A DNA stretch of 64,000 bases from Daphnia carinata (Eukaryota; Arthropoda; Branchiopoda; Diplostraca; Daphniidae), in assembly GCF_022539665.2 (NCBI RefSeq), contig NC_081337.1, forward strand, positions 4,874,679 through 4,938,678. Direction: 5' to 3'. Positions 32,964-47,889 of this stretch are shown here, in pieces (within the stretch, counting starts at the first letter, position 1; every line of letters begins with the position of its first letter). Under the pieces are notes generated by a model. It did no database searches, was not told the origin of the DNA, and saw nothing but the letters and a program-made list of their open reading frames with translations. A program made the translations under genes and the position numbers.

Positions 32964-35900
32964 AATAGAACTAATCAATTTTTTAGAAGTAATTACTCTA
33001 AATTCTGAAATACTTACTATACCTTTTAGTTCATTGGTTAGAAAATATTCTTCGGTCATACTTTCAGTTTTCATCAAAATCAGTATAGAGATGCTAAATC
33101 AGTGACGAAAGGTTTCTTTCTGATCTTTAGTAATGTCTAACCATTGTCGAATGAAATACCTTGTGAATCTTGAGGGTACCATTCCTCGCAGTAGTGACAG
33201 CCACTAGTTTAGAATGTAAAATCTGTTGTTATCTAAGAAGTAATTAACAAGATTTTCAAGTACGTGCATCTTAAATTTTCTGGCATTTGAGTGTTAGCAG
33301 ATTTACTAAACTTCCTCTTCCAGGCATTTTTCTTTTCGTCTCATCATTGTGTTTAATTTGAATTTCATTTCACGTAAAGTCTATTGCATGTCTTTGTAAG
33401 CGTTCTCTCTAAATCTTTAAAGAAATCAGTAAATAATGATATGGAATTACCTCATGGTGAAAGCTTTATTGTAAATCCAGAATCGTTCAATTTTAACTAA
33501 ACGTATAGTACACCACTAGTACGAAAAGCAAAATAAACTCCCATTTTTAAGCGCTTAGTTTAGTAGTACCCTTTTTTTTTTTTTTGCAAGGAATAATCGT
33601 TCAAATGTAAAAGTAGGTACGCTAGAAATTTAAGGCCCGACCAAACAACAATCCCGATTTTTACCTAAAAAATTTATGTTAGTAAAACTAGGTAAATTTA
33701 TATGAGTAAGATGCTAAATTTAACAAGAATCACGAATATGAGATTTGTTTTTATGTAGATTAATGGTTATTGAGTTATTTCAAATGTAAAAGTAGGTACG
33801 CTAGAAATTTAAGGCCCGACCAAACAACAATCCCGATTTTTACCTAAAAAATTTATGTTAGTAAAACTAGGTAAATTTATATGAGTTAGATGCTAAATTT
33901 AACAAGAATCACGAATATGAAATTTGTTTTTATGTAGACTTAATGGTTATTGAGTTATTTCAAATGTAAAAGTAGGTATGCTAGAAATTTAAGGCCCGAC
34001 AAAACAACAAGCCCGATGTTTACCGAAAAAATTTTTATTAATAAAACTAGATAACAATGCATGATTTAGATGCTAAATTTAACAAGAATTACGAATATGA
34101 CATTTGTTTTCATGTAGATTTTATGGTTATTGAGTTATTTCAAATATAAAAATAGGTACGCTAGAAATTTAAGGCCCGACAAAACAACCATCCCGACTTT
34201 TACCTAAAACATTAATATCAATAAAACTAGATAACTATACATGATTTAGATGCTAAATTTAACAAGAATCACAAATATGAAATTTGTTTTTATGTAGACT
34301 TAATGGTTATTGAGTTATTTCAAATGTAAAAGAAGGTACGCTAGAAATTTAAGGCCCGACAAAACAACAATCCCGATTTTTATCTAAATATTTTGTGTTA
34401 ATAAAACTTGATAACTTTAGATGAGTTAGATGCTAAATTTACCAAAAATCACGAATATGAAATTTGTTTTTATGTAGATTTAATGGTTATTGAGTTATTT
34501 CAAATATAAAAATAGGTACGCTAGAAATTTAAGGCCCGACAAAACAACCATCCCGACTTTTACCTAAAACATTAATATCAATAAAACTAGATAACTATAC
34601 ATGATTTAGATGCTAAATTTAACAAGAATCACGAATATGAAATTTGTTTTTATGTAGATTAATGGTTATTGAGTTATTTCAAATGTAAAAGTAGGTACGC
34701 TAGAAATTTAAGGCCCGACCAAACAACAATCCCGATTTTTACCTAAAAAATTTATGTTAGTAAAACTAGGTAAATTTATATGAGTTAGATGCTAAATTTA
34801 ACAAGAATCACGAATATGAAATTTGTTTTTATGTAGACTTAATGGTTATTGAGTTATTTCAAATGTAAAAGTAGGTGTGCTAGAAATTTAAGGCCCGACA
34901 AAACAACAAGCCCGATGTTTACCTAAAAAATTTTTATTAATAAAACTAGATAACTATGCATGATTTAGATGCTAAATTTAACAAGAATTACGAATATGAC
35001 ATTTGTTTTCATGTAGATTTTATGGTTATTGAGTTATTTCAAATATAAAAATAGGTACGCTAGAAATTTAAGGCCCGACAAAACAACCATCCCGACTTTT
35101 ACCTAAAACATTAATGTCAATAAAACTAGATAACTATACATGATTTAGATGCTAAATTTAACAAGAATCACGAATATGAAATTTGTTGTTCACCACGTTA
35201 TACCATTACATAAATTACGGTTAGGCAACGCAGCCTCACTAGTAGTTCCTGCCAATTTTTTCTGCTACGCTTAACTTCAGACGAAGTCTGCGAGGGAAGG
35301 TGTGCAGTCACTTATCTTAAACATCAGAAGTTCTAGAAAATGCTCTTGAGCAATGTTGTAATCATAATTTTCATTTCCCCTTTATTAAGTTGTTTGGCAT
35401 AGTGGTACAAAAAACAATCTTTATCTTATGTTTTTCTTTCAGGATTTTTGTTTTGGTTTACTGCTGTTCCTGGATGGACAATGAACGATAGAAACAACAA
35501 CATAGTAAGGTGGCAACTCATTCGGCATGAATATATATAAGTGAACAAGTATTCTCAAATCAAATAATAAGTATTTGTGTAGGTTTTCTTCATTTGGGCT
35601 TTAGTCACCAAACATTTTTTATTCTTTAGGGTTTGTCGGATGTGTGTACGTGGCTTCAACACATGAGATGTAACACCTATTAGACATATTAACATGTACT
35701 CATATCACAGGAGGGTGGGTGAGATTTTGTCCAGGAATTTCTGGCATTGCAGCTGAAAGATTGGCGAGCCGAAGGACTTCCTGTTCAGTATTACTCCTGT
35801 TGAAGCCGAGGCGTATAGCTGAAACACACGTATCATTTCATCTCTTATATGCCTCATCTTTGTATAGAAAGTGTGTTGGTAACCCTTTGTTTTGTGTTTT

Positions 35901-38280
35901 GTTGAAACTTTACTATGTCATTTTCAAGTGAGATTTTTATTTGGTTTTAGGTAGCTCTACTGATGTGTAAAGAATGGTGGTTGCAGGTAATGAGAGCCAT
36001 TCCATTATACGATACCTATCCATTTTTATTGCTTTAATTTTTGTCAGTTTAGTCACTGAATGTAGCTGGAACAGAACATGTTGGAATTTTAGCATCAGGA
36101 CATCTGGCTAGTTGGACGATTAAACATCCCTCTGTGTGGACACAAACATTGTGTCTAGATTTCATCTGTAGATTATTTCGAGGATGATAACTTTGTCACC
36201 AACATCGTGACTTTGAAAACTAGCAGTTGAACAGCCTTTCAATTCCAAACAAGAATCTATTCATGGTAATTGTGTGTTTTGTATACATTTCTGTATAAAA
36301 TATCTCACTTATCTAGATTACTCAAGTAATGTGACACTATATGGCTGGTATTGGAGTAGATAATGCTGTTTGAATGCAGAATATGTCACTGAGAAGGGGT
36401 TCTATTATGGTAGGAGTATCGTGTTTAAGTACAGGCTGACCAGAATTACAAACACATTGATTGAAAACTATCATCAGTTTCAAGAATTGGTAAGTGAAAT
36501 AATAATAGTAATAATATGAAATTGTAAAAATATTCTAATGATAAGTAATTACTTTGGAATTACTGTTGGGAAAAGGTGACAATTTTTATAATAAAAATTA
36601 TTATTTTTTAACAGGTTAAAAACCATTTTCCAGGCTATTTGTGGTAAAGTATATATAGCGATGATTTCATGTTATCCCAACAAATTGGAAACAATTGTAC
36701 TAATTTTTATCTACCTTTGTCGAAGCTTTGTTAGCTATAGGTCCCTATAGACAAACTTACACTTCAGTTACTAGCAGATGAACTGTTTCAATTTCAAACA
36801 AAAGGAGTTGTGGTAATTGTTATATTATTTTTATTATAAAAATAGTTGCTTTAGTCAGGTAAACTTATTTTGATTGCAAACAGTTCAAGTAAATCATTAA
36901 ATATCTTTAAATTCAGGTGTCACATTGCCTTCTATTGGTTCCCTTTGTGGGAAATGTATGTTGTGTGTGAATAAATGCAACCCTAACAGTCCTGGGATCA
37001 CCTTTTTTGTAAAGAAAATACTGGAAACTGGTATTGAGAAGATCATTGACAGAAAGTTTTTGTATTTTATCAGTTTATTCCTACATTTAACATGGCTGTT
37101 TGGAAATGCCATGGAATCGAAAAGCACTTGACAAAAAACAGTTTGATTGTTCTCGTACTGGTATTAGATGGAAATTACTTGTGCAATGGTACCAACCCAT
37201 CCATGAAAACAATGTATTAAACAAAAATTTGTGATAGACTGATCATAATCTGTGTAAATTTATATATATTTCTTATAATTCTAGGTATTCAACCATGGAA
37301 TGTTGACCAGCTATCTGCAGAGTGAAAATCTACTTGACAGTGTTCAACCTCTTAAGTACATTTTACAAAAGATTCTGAGAATGGCAAAAGTTATGTGAAC
37401 AAATTTTGTATTGGAGAAATTCTAGGTAAATGAAAGCCATTTCATGATACAGGTGAATAGCTATGAAACACAACCAATCCAGGAACTGAGTTTGTTGATC
37501 AACCAAACTTATCTGGAAGAGCTGCAAAAAAAGAATGGAACATTACCGTGCCAAACACCTGCTTCCAAACGGTAGTTCTAAGTATTTCTTGTTACACGAT
37601 GTATTTAGTCAATTCTTCGTAAACTGTTCTTTTTCACAGGTCAATGGCAGGGGTCTTACTCACTGTCTGAAGAATGTAAGTTTAAACAAGATATTGCTTT
37701 TGATTACTTCTGCTGGTAACTTTTATATTCCTAGTTAAGATATGGCTTTTATCAAAAAGAGTTTAAACTAACATCTAACTTTTCTTCTTCTTCTCAAAAG
37801 AGCTGCTTAGGAAGTTAGCTAGAGTGACGAAGATGTGTCATAACAGCAGGATAAATGTAAAAAGCAAGTTCTGCAGCAAAATCATTGTTCCATTGCTATA
37901 TATATTCAGCACTATAACAGCACTTATGTCACAAAACTTTACTTGTATCATACCATCCTCAAGATATATTGTTTACAAATAACTCCCTCTGGTGCAGGAT
38001 TAATCCCTTCAATATTGCCACTGATACAGTTGGCTACACCTTCTCTGAGGTTATACCTACCACAAAAATACAACTTACCTTTGTTAGCAGTCTTGCTAGG
38101 ATGAAAAACCAGGAAAGTTCCGTCATCACTTCTGAAACTGTTACTACCCACATTTTACTTCCTCGCTAGAAATTCAAACAGTACGAAAAGATGACTGTTG
38201 AATTATTACCAATCTGGGATGAAAACCACTAAAAAGGTAGGATGAGTTTAATTTTCTGGCAGAATGTACGACTACAAGAA
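32964..38280. repeat. 5.3-kb tandem unit, copy 2
   Basis: 5,317 bp, near-identical to copy 1, with a shorter T run and a few private substitutions (for example around 33175-33215). It contains the same nested ~180-bp satellite and splice-like sites. Confidence 0.96.
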
Positions 38281-41200
38281 AATAGAACTAATCAATTTTT
38301 TAGAAGTAATTACTCTAAATTCTGAAATACTTACTATACCTTTTAGTTCATTGGTTAGAAAATATTCTTCGGTCATACTTTCAGTTTTCATCAAAATCAG
38401 TATAGAGATGCTAAATCAGTGACGAAAGGTTTCTTTCTGATCTTTAGTAATGTCTAACCATTGTCGAATGAAATACCTTGTGAATCTTGATGGTACCATT
38501 CCTCGCAGTAGTGGCAGACACTGGTTTAAAATGTAAAATCTGTTGTTATCTAAGAAGTAATTAACAAGATTTTCAAGTACGTGCATCTTAAATTTTCTGG
38601 CATTTGAGTGTTAGCAGATTTACTAAACTTCCTCTTCCAGGCATTTTTCTTTTCGTCTCATCATTGTGTTTAATTTGAATTTCATTTCACGTAAAGTCTA
38701 TTGCATGTCTTTGTAAGCGTTCTCTCTAAATCTTTAAAGAAATCAGTAAATAATGATATGGAATTACCTCATGGTGAAAGCTTTATTGTAAATCCAGAAT
38801 CGTTCAATTTTAACTAAACGTATGGTACACCACTAGTACGAAAAGCAAAATAAACTCCCATTTTTAAGCGCTTAGTTTAGTAGTACCCTTTTTTTTTTTT
38901 TTGCAAGGAATAATCGTTCAAATGTAAAAGTAGGTACGCTAGAAATTTAAGGCCCGACCAAACAACAATCCCGATTTTTACCTAAAAAATTTATGTTAGT
39001 AAAACTAGGTAAATTTATATGAGTAAGATGCTAAATTTAACAAGAATCACGAATATGAGATTTGTTTTTATGTAGATTAATGGTTATTGAGTTATTTCAA
39101 ATGTAAAAGTAGGTACGCTAGAAATTTAAGGCCCGACCAAACAACAATCCCGATTTTTACCTAAAAAATTTATGTTAGTAAAACTAGGTAAATTTATATG
39201 AGTTAGATGCTAAATTTAACAAGAATCACGAATATGAAATTTGTTTTTATGTAGACTTAATGGTTATTGAGTTATTTCAAATGTAAAAGTAGGTATGCTA
39301 GAAATTTAAGGCCCGACAAAACAACAAGCCCGATGTTTACCGAAAAAATTTTTATTAATAAAACTAGATAACAATGCATGATTTAGATGCTAAATTTAAC
39401 AAGAATTACGAATATGACATTTGTTTTCATGTAGATTTTATGGTTATTGAGTTATTTCAAATATAAAAATAGGTACGCTAGAAATTTAAGGCCCGACAAA
39501 ACAACCATCCCGACTTTTACCTAAAACATTAATATCAATAAAACTAGATAACTATACATGATTTAGATGCTAAATTTAACAAGAATCACAAATATGAAAT
39601 TTGTTTTTATGTAGACTTAATGGTTATTGAGTTATTTCAAATGTAAAAGAAGGTACGCTAGAAATTTAAGGCCCGACAAAACAACAATCCCGATTTTTAT
39701 CTAAATATTTTGTGTTAATAAAACTTGATAACTTTAGATGAGTTAGATGCTAAATTTACCAAAAATCACGAATATGAAATTTGTTTTTATGTAGATTTAA
39801 TGGTTATTGAGTTATTTCAAATATAAAAATAGGTACGCTAGAAATTTAAGGCCCGACAAAACAACCATCCCGACTTTTACCTAAAACATTAATATCAATA
39901 AAACTAGATAACTATACATGATTTAGATGCTAAATTTAACAAGAATCACGAATATGAAATTTGTTTTTATGTAGATTAATGGTTATTGAGTTATTTTAAA
40001 TTTAAAAGTAGGTACGCTAGAAATTTAAGGCCCGACAAAACAACAAGCCCGATTTTTACCTAAAAAATTTATGTTAATAAACTCGATAACTATAGATGAT
40101 TTAGATGGTAAATTTACAAGAATCACGAATACGAAATTTGTTTTTATGTAGACTTAATGGTTATTGAGTTATTTCAAATGTAAAAGTAGGTGTGCTAGAA
40201 ATTTAAGGCCCGACAAAACAACAAGCCCGATGTTTACCTAAAAAATTTTTATTAATAAAACTAGATAACTATGCATGATTTAGATGCTAAATTTAACAAG
40301 AATTACGAATATGACATTTGTTTTCATGTAGATTTTATGGTTATTGAGTTATTTCAAATATAAAAATAGGTACGCTAGAAATTTAAGGCCCGACAAAACA
40401 ACCATCCCGACTTTTACCTAAAACATTAATGTCAATAAAACTAGATAACTATATATGATTTAGATGCTAAATTTAACAAGATTCACGAAAATGAAATTTG
40501 TTGTTCACCACGTTATACCATTACATAAATTACGGTTAGGCAACGCAGCCTCACTAGTAGTTCCCGCCAATTTTTTCTGCTACGCTAAACTTCAGACGAA
40601 GTCCGGGAGGGAAGGTGTGCAGTCACTTATCTTAAACATCAGAAGTTCTAGAAAATGCTCTTGAGCAATGTTGTAATCAATTTCATTTCCCCTTTATTAA
40701 GTTGTTTGGCATAGTGGTACAAAAAACAATCTTTATCTTATGTTTTTCTTTCAGGATTTTTGTTTTGGTTTACTGCTGTTCCTGGATGGACAATGAACGA
40801 TAGAAACAACAACATAGTAAGGTGGCAACTCATTCGGCATGAATATATATAAGTGAACAAGTATTCTCAAATCAAATAATAAGTATTTGTGTAGGTTTTC
40901 TTCATTTGGGCTTTAGTCACCAAACATTTTTTATTCTTTAGGGTTTGTCGGATGTGTGTACGTGGCTTCAACACATGAGATGTAACACCTATTAGACATA
41001 TTAACATGTACTCATATCACAGGAGGGTGGGTGAGATTTTGTCCAGGAATTTCTGGCATTGCACTGAAAGATTGGCGAGCCGAAGGACTTCCTGTTCAGT
41101 ATTACTCCTGTTGAAGCCGAGGCGTATAGCTGAAACACACGTACCATTTTATCCCTTATATGCCTCATCATTGTATAGAAAGTATGTTGGTAACCCTTTG

Positions 41201-43591
41201 TTTTGTGTTTTGTTGAAACTTTCCTATGTCATTTTCAAGTGAGATTTTTATTTGGTTTTAGGTAGCTGTACTGATGTGTAAAGAATGGTGGTTGCAGGTA
41301 ATGAGAGCCATTCCATTATACGATACCTATCCATTTTTATTGCTTTAATTTTTGTCAGTTTAGTCACTGAATGTAGCTGGAACAGAACATGTTGGAATTT
41401 TAGCATCAGGACATCTGGCTAGTTGGACGATTAAACATCCCTCTGTGTGGACACAAACATTGTGTCTAGATTTCATCTGTAGATTATTTCGAGGATGATA
41501 ACTTTGTCACCAACATCGTGACTTTGAAAACTAGCAGTTGAACAGCCTTTCAATTCCAAACAAGAATCTATTCATGGTAATTGTGTGTTTTGTATACATT
41601 TCTGTATAAAATATCTCACTTATCTAGATTACTCAAGTAATGTGACACTATATGGCTGGTATTGGAGTAGATAATGCTGTTTGAATGCAGAATATGTCAC
41701 TGAGAAGGGGTTCTATTATGGTAGGAGTATCGTGTTTAAGTACAGGCTGACCAGAATCACAAACACATTGATTGAAAACTATCATCAGTTTCAAGAATTG
41801 GTAAGTGAAATAATAATAGTAATAATATGAAATTGTAAAAATATTCTAATGATAAGTAATTACTTTGGAATTATTGTTGGGAAAAGGTGACAATTTTTAT
41901 AATAAAAATTATTATTTTTTAACAGGTTAAAAACCATTTTCCAGGCTATTTGTGGTAAAGTATATATAGCGATGAATTCATGTTATCCCAACAAATTGGA
42001 AACAATTGTACTAATTTTTATCTGCCTTTGTCGAAGCTTTGTTAGCTGTAGGTCCCTATAGACAAACTTACACTTCAGTTACTAGCAGATGAACTGTTTC
42101 AATTTCAAACAAAAGGAGTTGTGGTAATTGTTATATTATTTTTATTATAAAAAAAGTTGCTTTAGTCAGGTAAACTTATTTTGATTGCAAACAGTTCAAG
42201 TAAATCATTAAATATTTTTAAATTCAGGTGTCACATTGCCTTCTATTGGTTCCCTTTGTGGGAAATGTATGTTGCATGTGAATAAATGCAACCCTAACAG
42301 TCCTGGGATCACCTTTTTTGTAAAGAAAATACTGGAAATTGGTATTGAGAAGATCATTAACAGAAAGTTTTTGTATTTAATCAGTTTATTCCTACACTTA
42401 ACATGGCTGTTTCGAAATGCCATGGAATCGAAAAGCACTTGACAAAAAACATTTTGATTGTTCTCGTACCGGTATTAGATGGAAATTACTTGTGCAATGG
42501 TACCAACCCATTCATGAAAACAATGTATTAAACAAAAATTTGTGATAGACTGATCATAATCTGTGTAAATCTATATATATTTCTTATAATTCTAGGTATT
42601 CAACCATGGAATGTTGACCAGCTATCTGCAGAGTGAAAATCTACTTGACAGTGTTCAACCTCTTAAGTACATTTTACAAAAGATTCTGAGAATGGCAAAA
42701 GTTATGTGAACAAATATTGTATTGGAGAAATTCTAGGTAAATGAAAGCCATTTCATGATACAGCTGAATAGCTATGAAACACAACCAATCCAGGAACTGA
42801 GTTTGTTGATCAACCAAACTTATCTTGAAGAGCTGCAAAAAAAGAATGGAACATTACCCTGCCAAACACCTGCTTCCAAACGGTAGTTCTAATTATTTCT
42901 TGTTACACGATATATTCAGTCAATTCTTCGTAAACTGTTCTTTTTCACAGGTCAATGGCAGGGGTCTTACTCACTGTCTGAAGAATGTAAGTTTAAACAA
43001 GATATTGCTTTTGATTACTTCTGCTGGTAACTTTTATATTCCTAGTTAAGATATGGCTTTTATCAAAAAGAGTTTAAACTAACATCTAACTTTTCTTCTT
43101 CTTCTCAAAAGAGCTGCTTAGGAAGTTAGCTAGAGTGACGAAGATGTGTCATAACAGCAGGATAAATGTAAAAAGCAAGTTCTGCAGCAAAATCATTGTT
43201 CCATTGCTATATATATTCAGCACTATAACAGCACTTATGTCACAAAACTTTACTTGTATCATACCATCCTCAAGATATATTGTTTACAAATAACTCCCTC
43301 TGGTGCAGGATTAATCCCTTCAATATTGCCACTGATACAGTTGGCTACACCTTCTCTGAGGTTATACCTACCACAAAAATACAACTTACCTTTGTTAGCA
43401 GTCTTGCTAGGATGAAAAACCAGGAAAGTTCCGTCATCACTTCTGAAACTGTTACTACCCACATTTTACTTCCTCGCTAGAAATTCAAACAGTACGAAAA
43501 GATGACTGTTGAATTATTACCAATCTGGGATGAAAACCATTAAAAAGGTAGGTTGAGTTTAATTTTCTGGCAGAATGTACGACTACAAGGA
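38281..43591. repeat. 5.3-kb tandem unit, copy 3
   Basis: 5,311 bp. Mostly identical to copies 1 and 2 but with more differences, including a distinct satellite unit near 39990-40140 and scattered changes after 40460. The small ORFs present in copies 1 and 2 also drift here without signs of coding constraint. Confidence 0.95.
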
Positions 43592-46500
43592 AATAGAACT
43601 AATCAATTTTTTAGAAGTAATTACTCTAAATTCTGAAATATTTACTATACCTTTTAGTTCATTAGTTAGAAAATATTCATACTTTCGGTTTTTATCAAAA
43701 TCAGTATAGAGAAGCTAAATCAGTGACGAAAAGTTTCTTTCTGATCTTTAGTAATGTCTAACCATTGTCGAATGAAATACCTTGTGAATCTTGATGGTAC
43801 CATTCCTCGCAGTAGTGGCAGACACTGGTTTAAAATGTAAAATCTGTTGTTATCTAAGAAGTAATTAACAAGATTTTCAAGTACGTGCATCTTAAATTTT
43901 CTGGCATTTGAGTGTTAGCAGATTTACTAAACTTCCTCTTCCAGGCATTTTTCTTTTCGTCTCATCATTGTGTTTAATTTGAATTTCATTTCACGTAAAG
44001 TCTATTGCATGTCTTTGTAAGCGTTCTCTCTAAATCTTTAAAGAAATCAGTAAATAATGATATGGAATTACCTCATGGTGGAAGCTTTATTGTAAATCCA
44101 GAATCGTTCAATTTTAACTAAACGTATGGTACACCACTAGTACGAAAAGCAAAATAAACTCCCATTGTTAAGCGCTTAGTTTAGTAGTACCCTTATTTTT
44201 TTTTTTGCAAGGAATAATCGTTCAAATGTAAAAGTAGGTACGCTAGAAATTTAAGGCCCGACCAAACAACAATCCCGATTTTTACCTAAAAAATTTATGT
44301 TAATAAAACTAGATAACTTTATATGAGTTAGATGCTAAATTTAACAAGAATCACGAATATGAGATTTGTTTTTATGTAGATTAATGGTTATTGAGTTATT
44401 TCAAATGTAAAAGTAGGTACGCTAGAAATTTAAGGCCCGACAAAACGACAAGCCCGATTTTTACCTAAAAATTTATATTAATAAAACTAGATAACTATAC
44501 ATGATTGAGATGCTAAATTTAACAAGAATAACGAATATGAAATTTGTTTTTATGTAGACTTAATGGTTATTGAGTTATTTGGAATGTAAACGTAGGTACG
44601 CTAGAAATTTAAGGCCCGACAAAACAACAAGCCCGATTTTTACCTAAAAAATTTATATTAATAAAACTAGATAACTTTATATGAGGTAGATGCTAAATTT
44701 AACAAGAATCACGAATATGAAATTTGTTTTTATGTAGATTAATGGTTATTGAGTTATTTTAAATTTAAAAGTAGGTACGCTAGAAATTTAAGGCCCGACA
44801 AAACAACAATCCCGATTTTTACCTAAAAAATTTATGTTAATAAAACTAGATAACTTTATATGAGTTAGATGCTAAATTTAACAAGAATCACGAATATGAA
44901 ATTTGTTTTTATGTAGACTTAATGGTTATTGAGTTATTTCAAATGTAAAAGTAGGTATGCTAGAAATTTAAGGCCCGACAAAACAACAAGCCCGATTTTT
45001 ACCTAAAAAATTTATATTAATAAAACTAGATAACTATGCATGATTTAGATGCTAAATTTAACAAGAATTACGAATATGAAATTTGTTTTCATGTAGATTT
45101 AATGGTTATTGAGTTATTTCAAATATAAAAATAGGTACGCTAGAAATTTAAGGCCCGACAAAACAACAATCCCGATTTTTATCTAAAAAATTTGTGTTAA
45201 TAAAACTAGATAACTTTAGATGAGTTAGATGCTAAATTTAACAAGAATCACGAATATGAAATTTGTTTTTATGTGGACTTAATGGTTATTGAGTTATTTC
45301 AAATGTAAAAGTAGGTACGCTAGAAATTTAAGGCCCGACAAAGCAACAAGCCCGATTTTTACCTAAAAAATTTATATTAATAAAACTAGATAACTATACA
45401 TGATTTAGATGCTTAATTTAACAAGAATTACGAATATGAAATTTGTTTTCATGTAGATTTAATGGTTATTGAGTTATTTCAAATATAAAAATAGGTACGC
45501 TAGAAATTTAAGGCCCGACAAAACAACAAGCTCGATTTTTACCTAAAATATTAATATCAATAAAACTAGATAACTATATATGATTTAGATGCTAAATTTA
45601 ACAAGATTCACGAAAATGAAATTTGTTGTTCACCATGTTATACCATGTTAAAACCATTAGATAAATAACGGTTAGGCAACGCAGCCTCACTAGTAGTTCC
45701 CGCCAACTTTTTCTGCTATGCTAAACTTCAGACGAAGTCCGGCAGTGAAGGTGTGTAGTCACTTATCTTAAACATCTGAAGTTGTAGAAAATGCTCTTGA
45801 GCAAAGTTGTAATCACAATTTTCATTTCCCCTATAAAGGAAATTTTTTTGGTGCTTCGCATAGTGGTATAAAAAACAACAAGTAAGGTTGATTTGATCAA
45901 AATGCAAATATCAATAAAATTTAACTATAGGGATGATGTTTTAAGTTAAACTATATAGAACCGATATTGAAATTTTGTTTTATGTAAAACTTTCCATGTC
46001 CTTTTGAAGTGATTTTCCATGTCCTTTTGGAGATTTTTGTTTTTCTTTTAGAAATTTGTAGTGATGTGTAAAGAATGGTGGTTGTAGGGCAGGGGAGTCA
46101 GTCTTCTATACAATCCTGTTCCATTCTTATTATAAATAGTCTTTTTAGCCGCTGAATGTTGCTGGAACATGAATTATTGCAATTGTAGTGTTAGGACATT
46201 CAGCTTGTGATGTCTAGTTTTATTTTTATTCTATATATTCATTTGTATATTTAGTTGTAATATAAGTAAATTTCTATGTTTTATTACAGGCTGACCAGAA
46301 TTACAAACACATTGTCGCGGCAGTGTTTCAACAATCATTGTTTTCAGTGCTTAGAATAATATGGCTTAGCATAACATTACTTCGGAAACACAGGTCTGTT
46401 TTAAATTTCATCTCTTAGTTAATCTTTCATTCTTAACTAGAAACAATGAACATCAAGATCTATAGTTTTCTTCATGTTATTATAGATGCCCAATGTTCCA

Positions 46501-46940
46501 ACAGGATTTGATTGAAATGTAGGTTGAGCCCTTTCCATTATTATTATTATCAATCTTGAATTTGACAGGAAATATTGCGCATTTAATAAGTAATTAACAG
46601 GAAATATTGCAATGTTGTTAACTGATTGGACATCTGTTTGTGAACACAGACATTGTCTAAAATAATTTTTGGGTAATTGTAGTTAAATTATTTTTCTGTA
46701 TAACTTATTATTATTATATTTATAATTTATTTATCTAGTTTTATTGTTTGTGTTGTTGGTGACCAGAGTTACAAACACATTTGCTCGCTCGGTGGTAGCC
46801 TTTCAATGGAATTGTAGTGGCAGGACATCTGACCGGTCTTGGATACAAATATTTATTCCTGGGTAAATGTATGTTTTGTTTAACATTTACCTTTTCTATT
46901 GAATAAAAAGGATTTTTATTATAATAACATTATCTTAATA
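43592..46940. repeat. 5.3-kb tandem unit, decayed copy 4
   Basis: Clear copy to about 45,830, then only islands of similarity. Examples are the tgatgtgtaaagaatggtggttg region near 46055 and gaccagaattacaaacaca near 46292, matching 30640 and 31120 of copy 1, with large deletions between. This is the centromere-side, oldest-looking end of the array. No gene is seen. Confidence 0.8.
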
Positions 46941-47889
46941 CAGACTGATCATGTATAACAACAGTTGGAGAATTGTAAACCATAGGATTGCAGGATGAGC
47001 ACTAGCAATAATAAAATTAAGCAGACACAGTGAACATACAATATGGTACTATAAATTTTTTTAATAATTAGTGATACTTAATTTTAAATTCCTCATCTTG
47101 TGCAGTTTGAAAGGCAGCCAAAGTAAACACTTTAGCACCTACTCGCAAAAGGACTGAAGAATTGTCATTTAAACAATAGTGGTAACAGTTTGAATTATTC
47201 TTAATTAGTTTGCTAACATAGATTTACAGCTAACTTAATCAAAGTTGATATCTTCTTACTTTATACAATTATAGAAGACAACGAAGCATGTTAGCATTAA
47301 TTCAACTTACCTGACCTAATTCTGAAGGTCGATAGGTTGAAGGGCAAATTTTTATTTCCAGGTGAGCCCGAGGTTATAGCCATTCCCCATCGATTGACCC
47401 TACGTTACTTTGATTTTTTAATTTTGTTTCCAATGGCCTGAAACAAATGAAGAACCTCGGGCATTCACAAAAAAGGAGGGGGGAGAGGAAGAAAAAAAGA
47501 ATCTAGAAGATCAGTAGCTCCTACACCTGCACGCGGTGCACAAGTGTAGATTTTTTTCTTGCAATCCACGTCTAATTATTCTTAGAATTTTCGCACGTGC
47601 TTTTAGCTTTCGCAAATTGTAGATTCATCAATTGCGCACTGCATCAGCACATGGTGTAGCATCTGCACTGGTTTTGTTTAGTTGGGTAGTACGTTAAGTC
47701 TCGATTAAATAGAGAAACATAGATTAAGTTAAGGATAAGTAGGTCTAAAGCTAATTTAAGAGTTAGGCCAGTGTAAGTTAGGCGTAAGTGTAGTCCACCT
47801 CAATTCGTTACGTTAGCACAACATTATCTCAGCCATTTTCTTCACTGTTTTATTCAATTGTGTACCGTGTGTGATTTTTTAAATTAATG

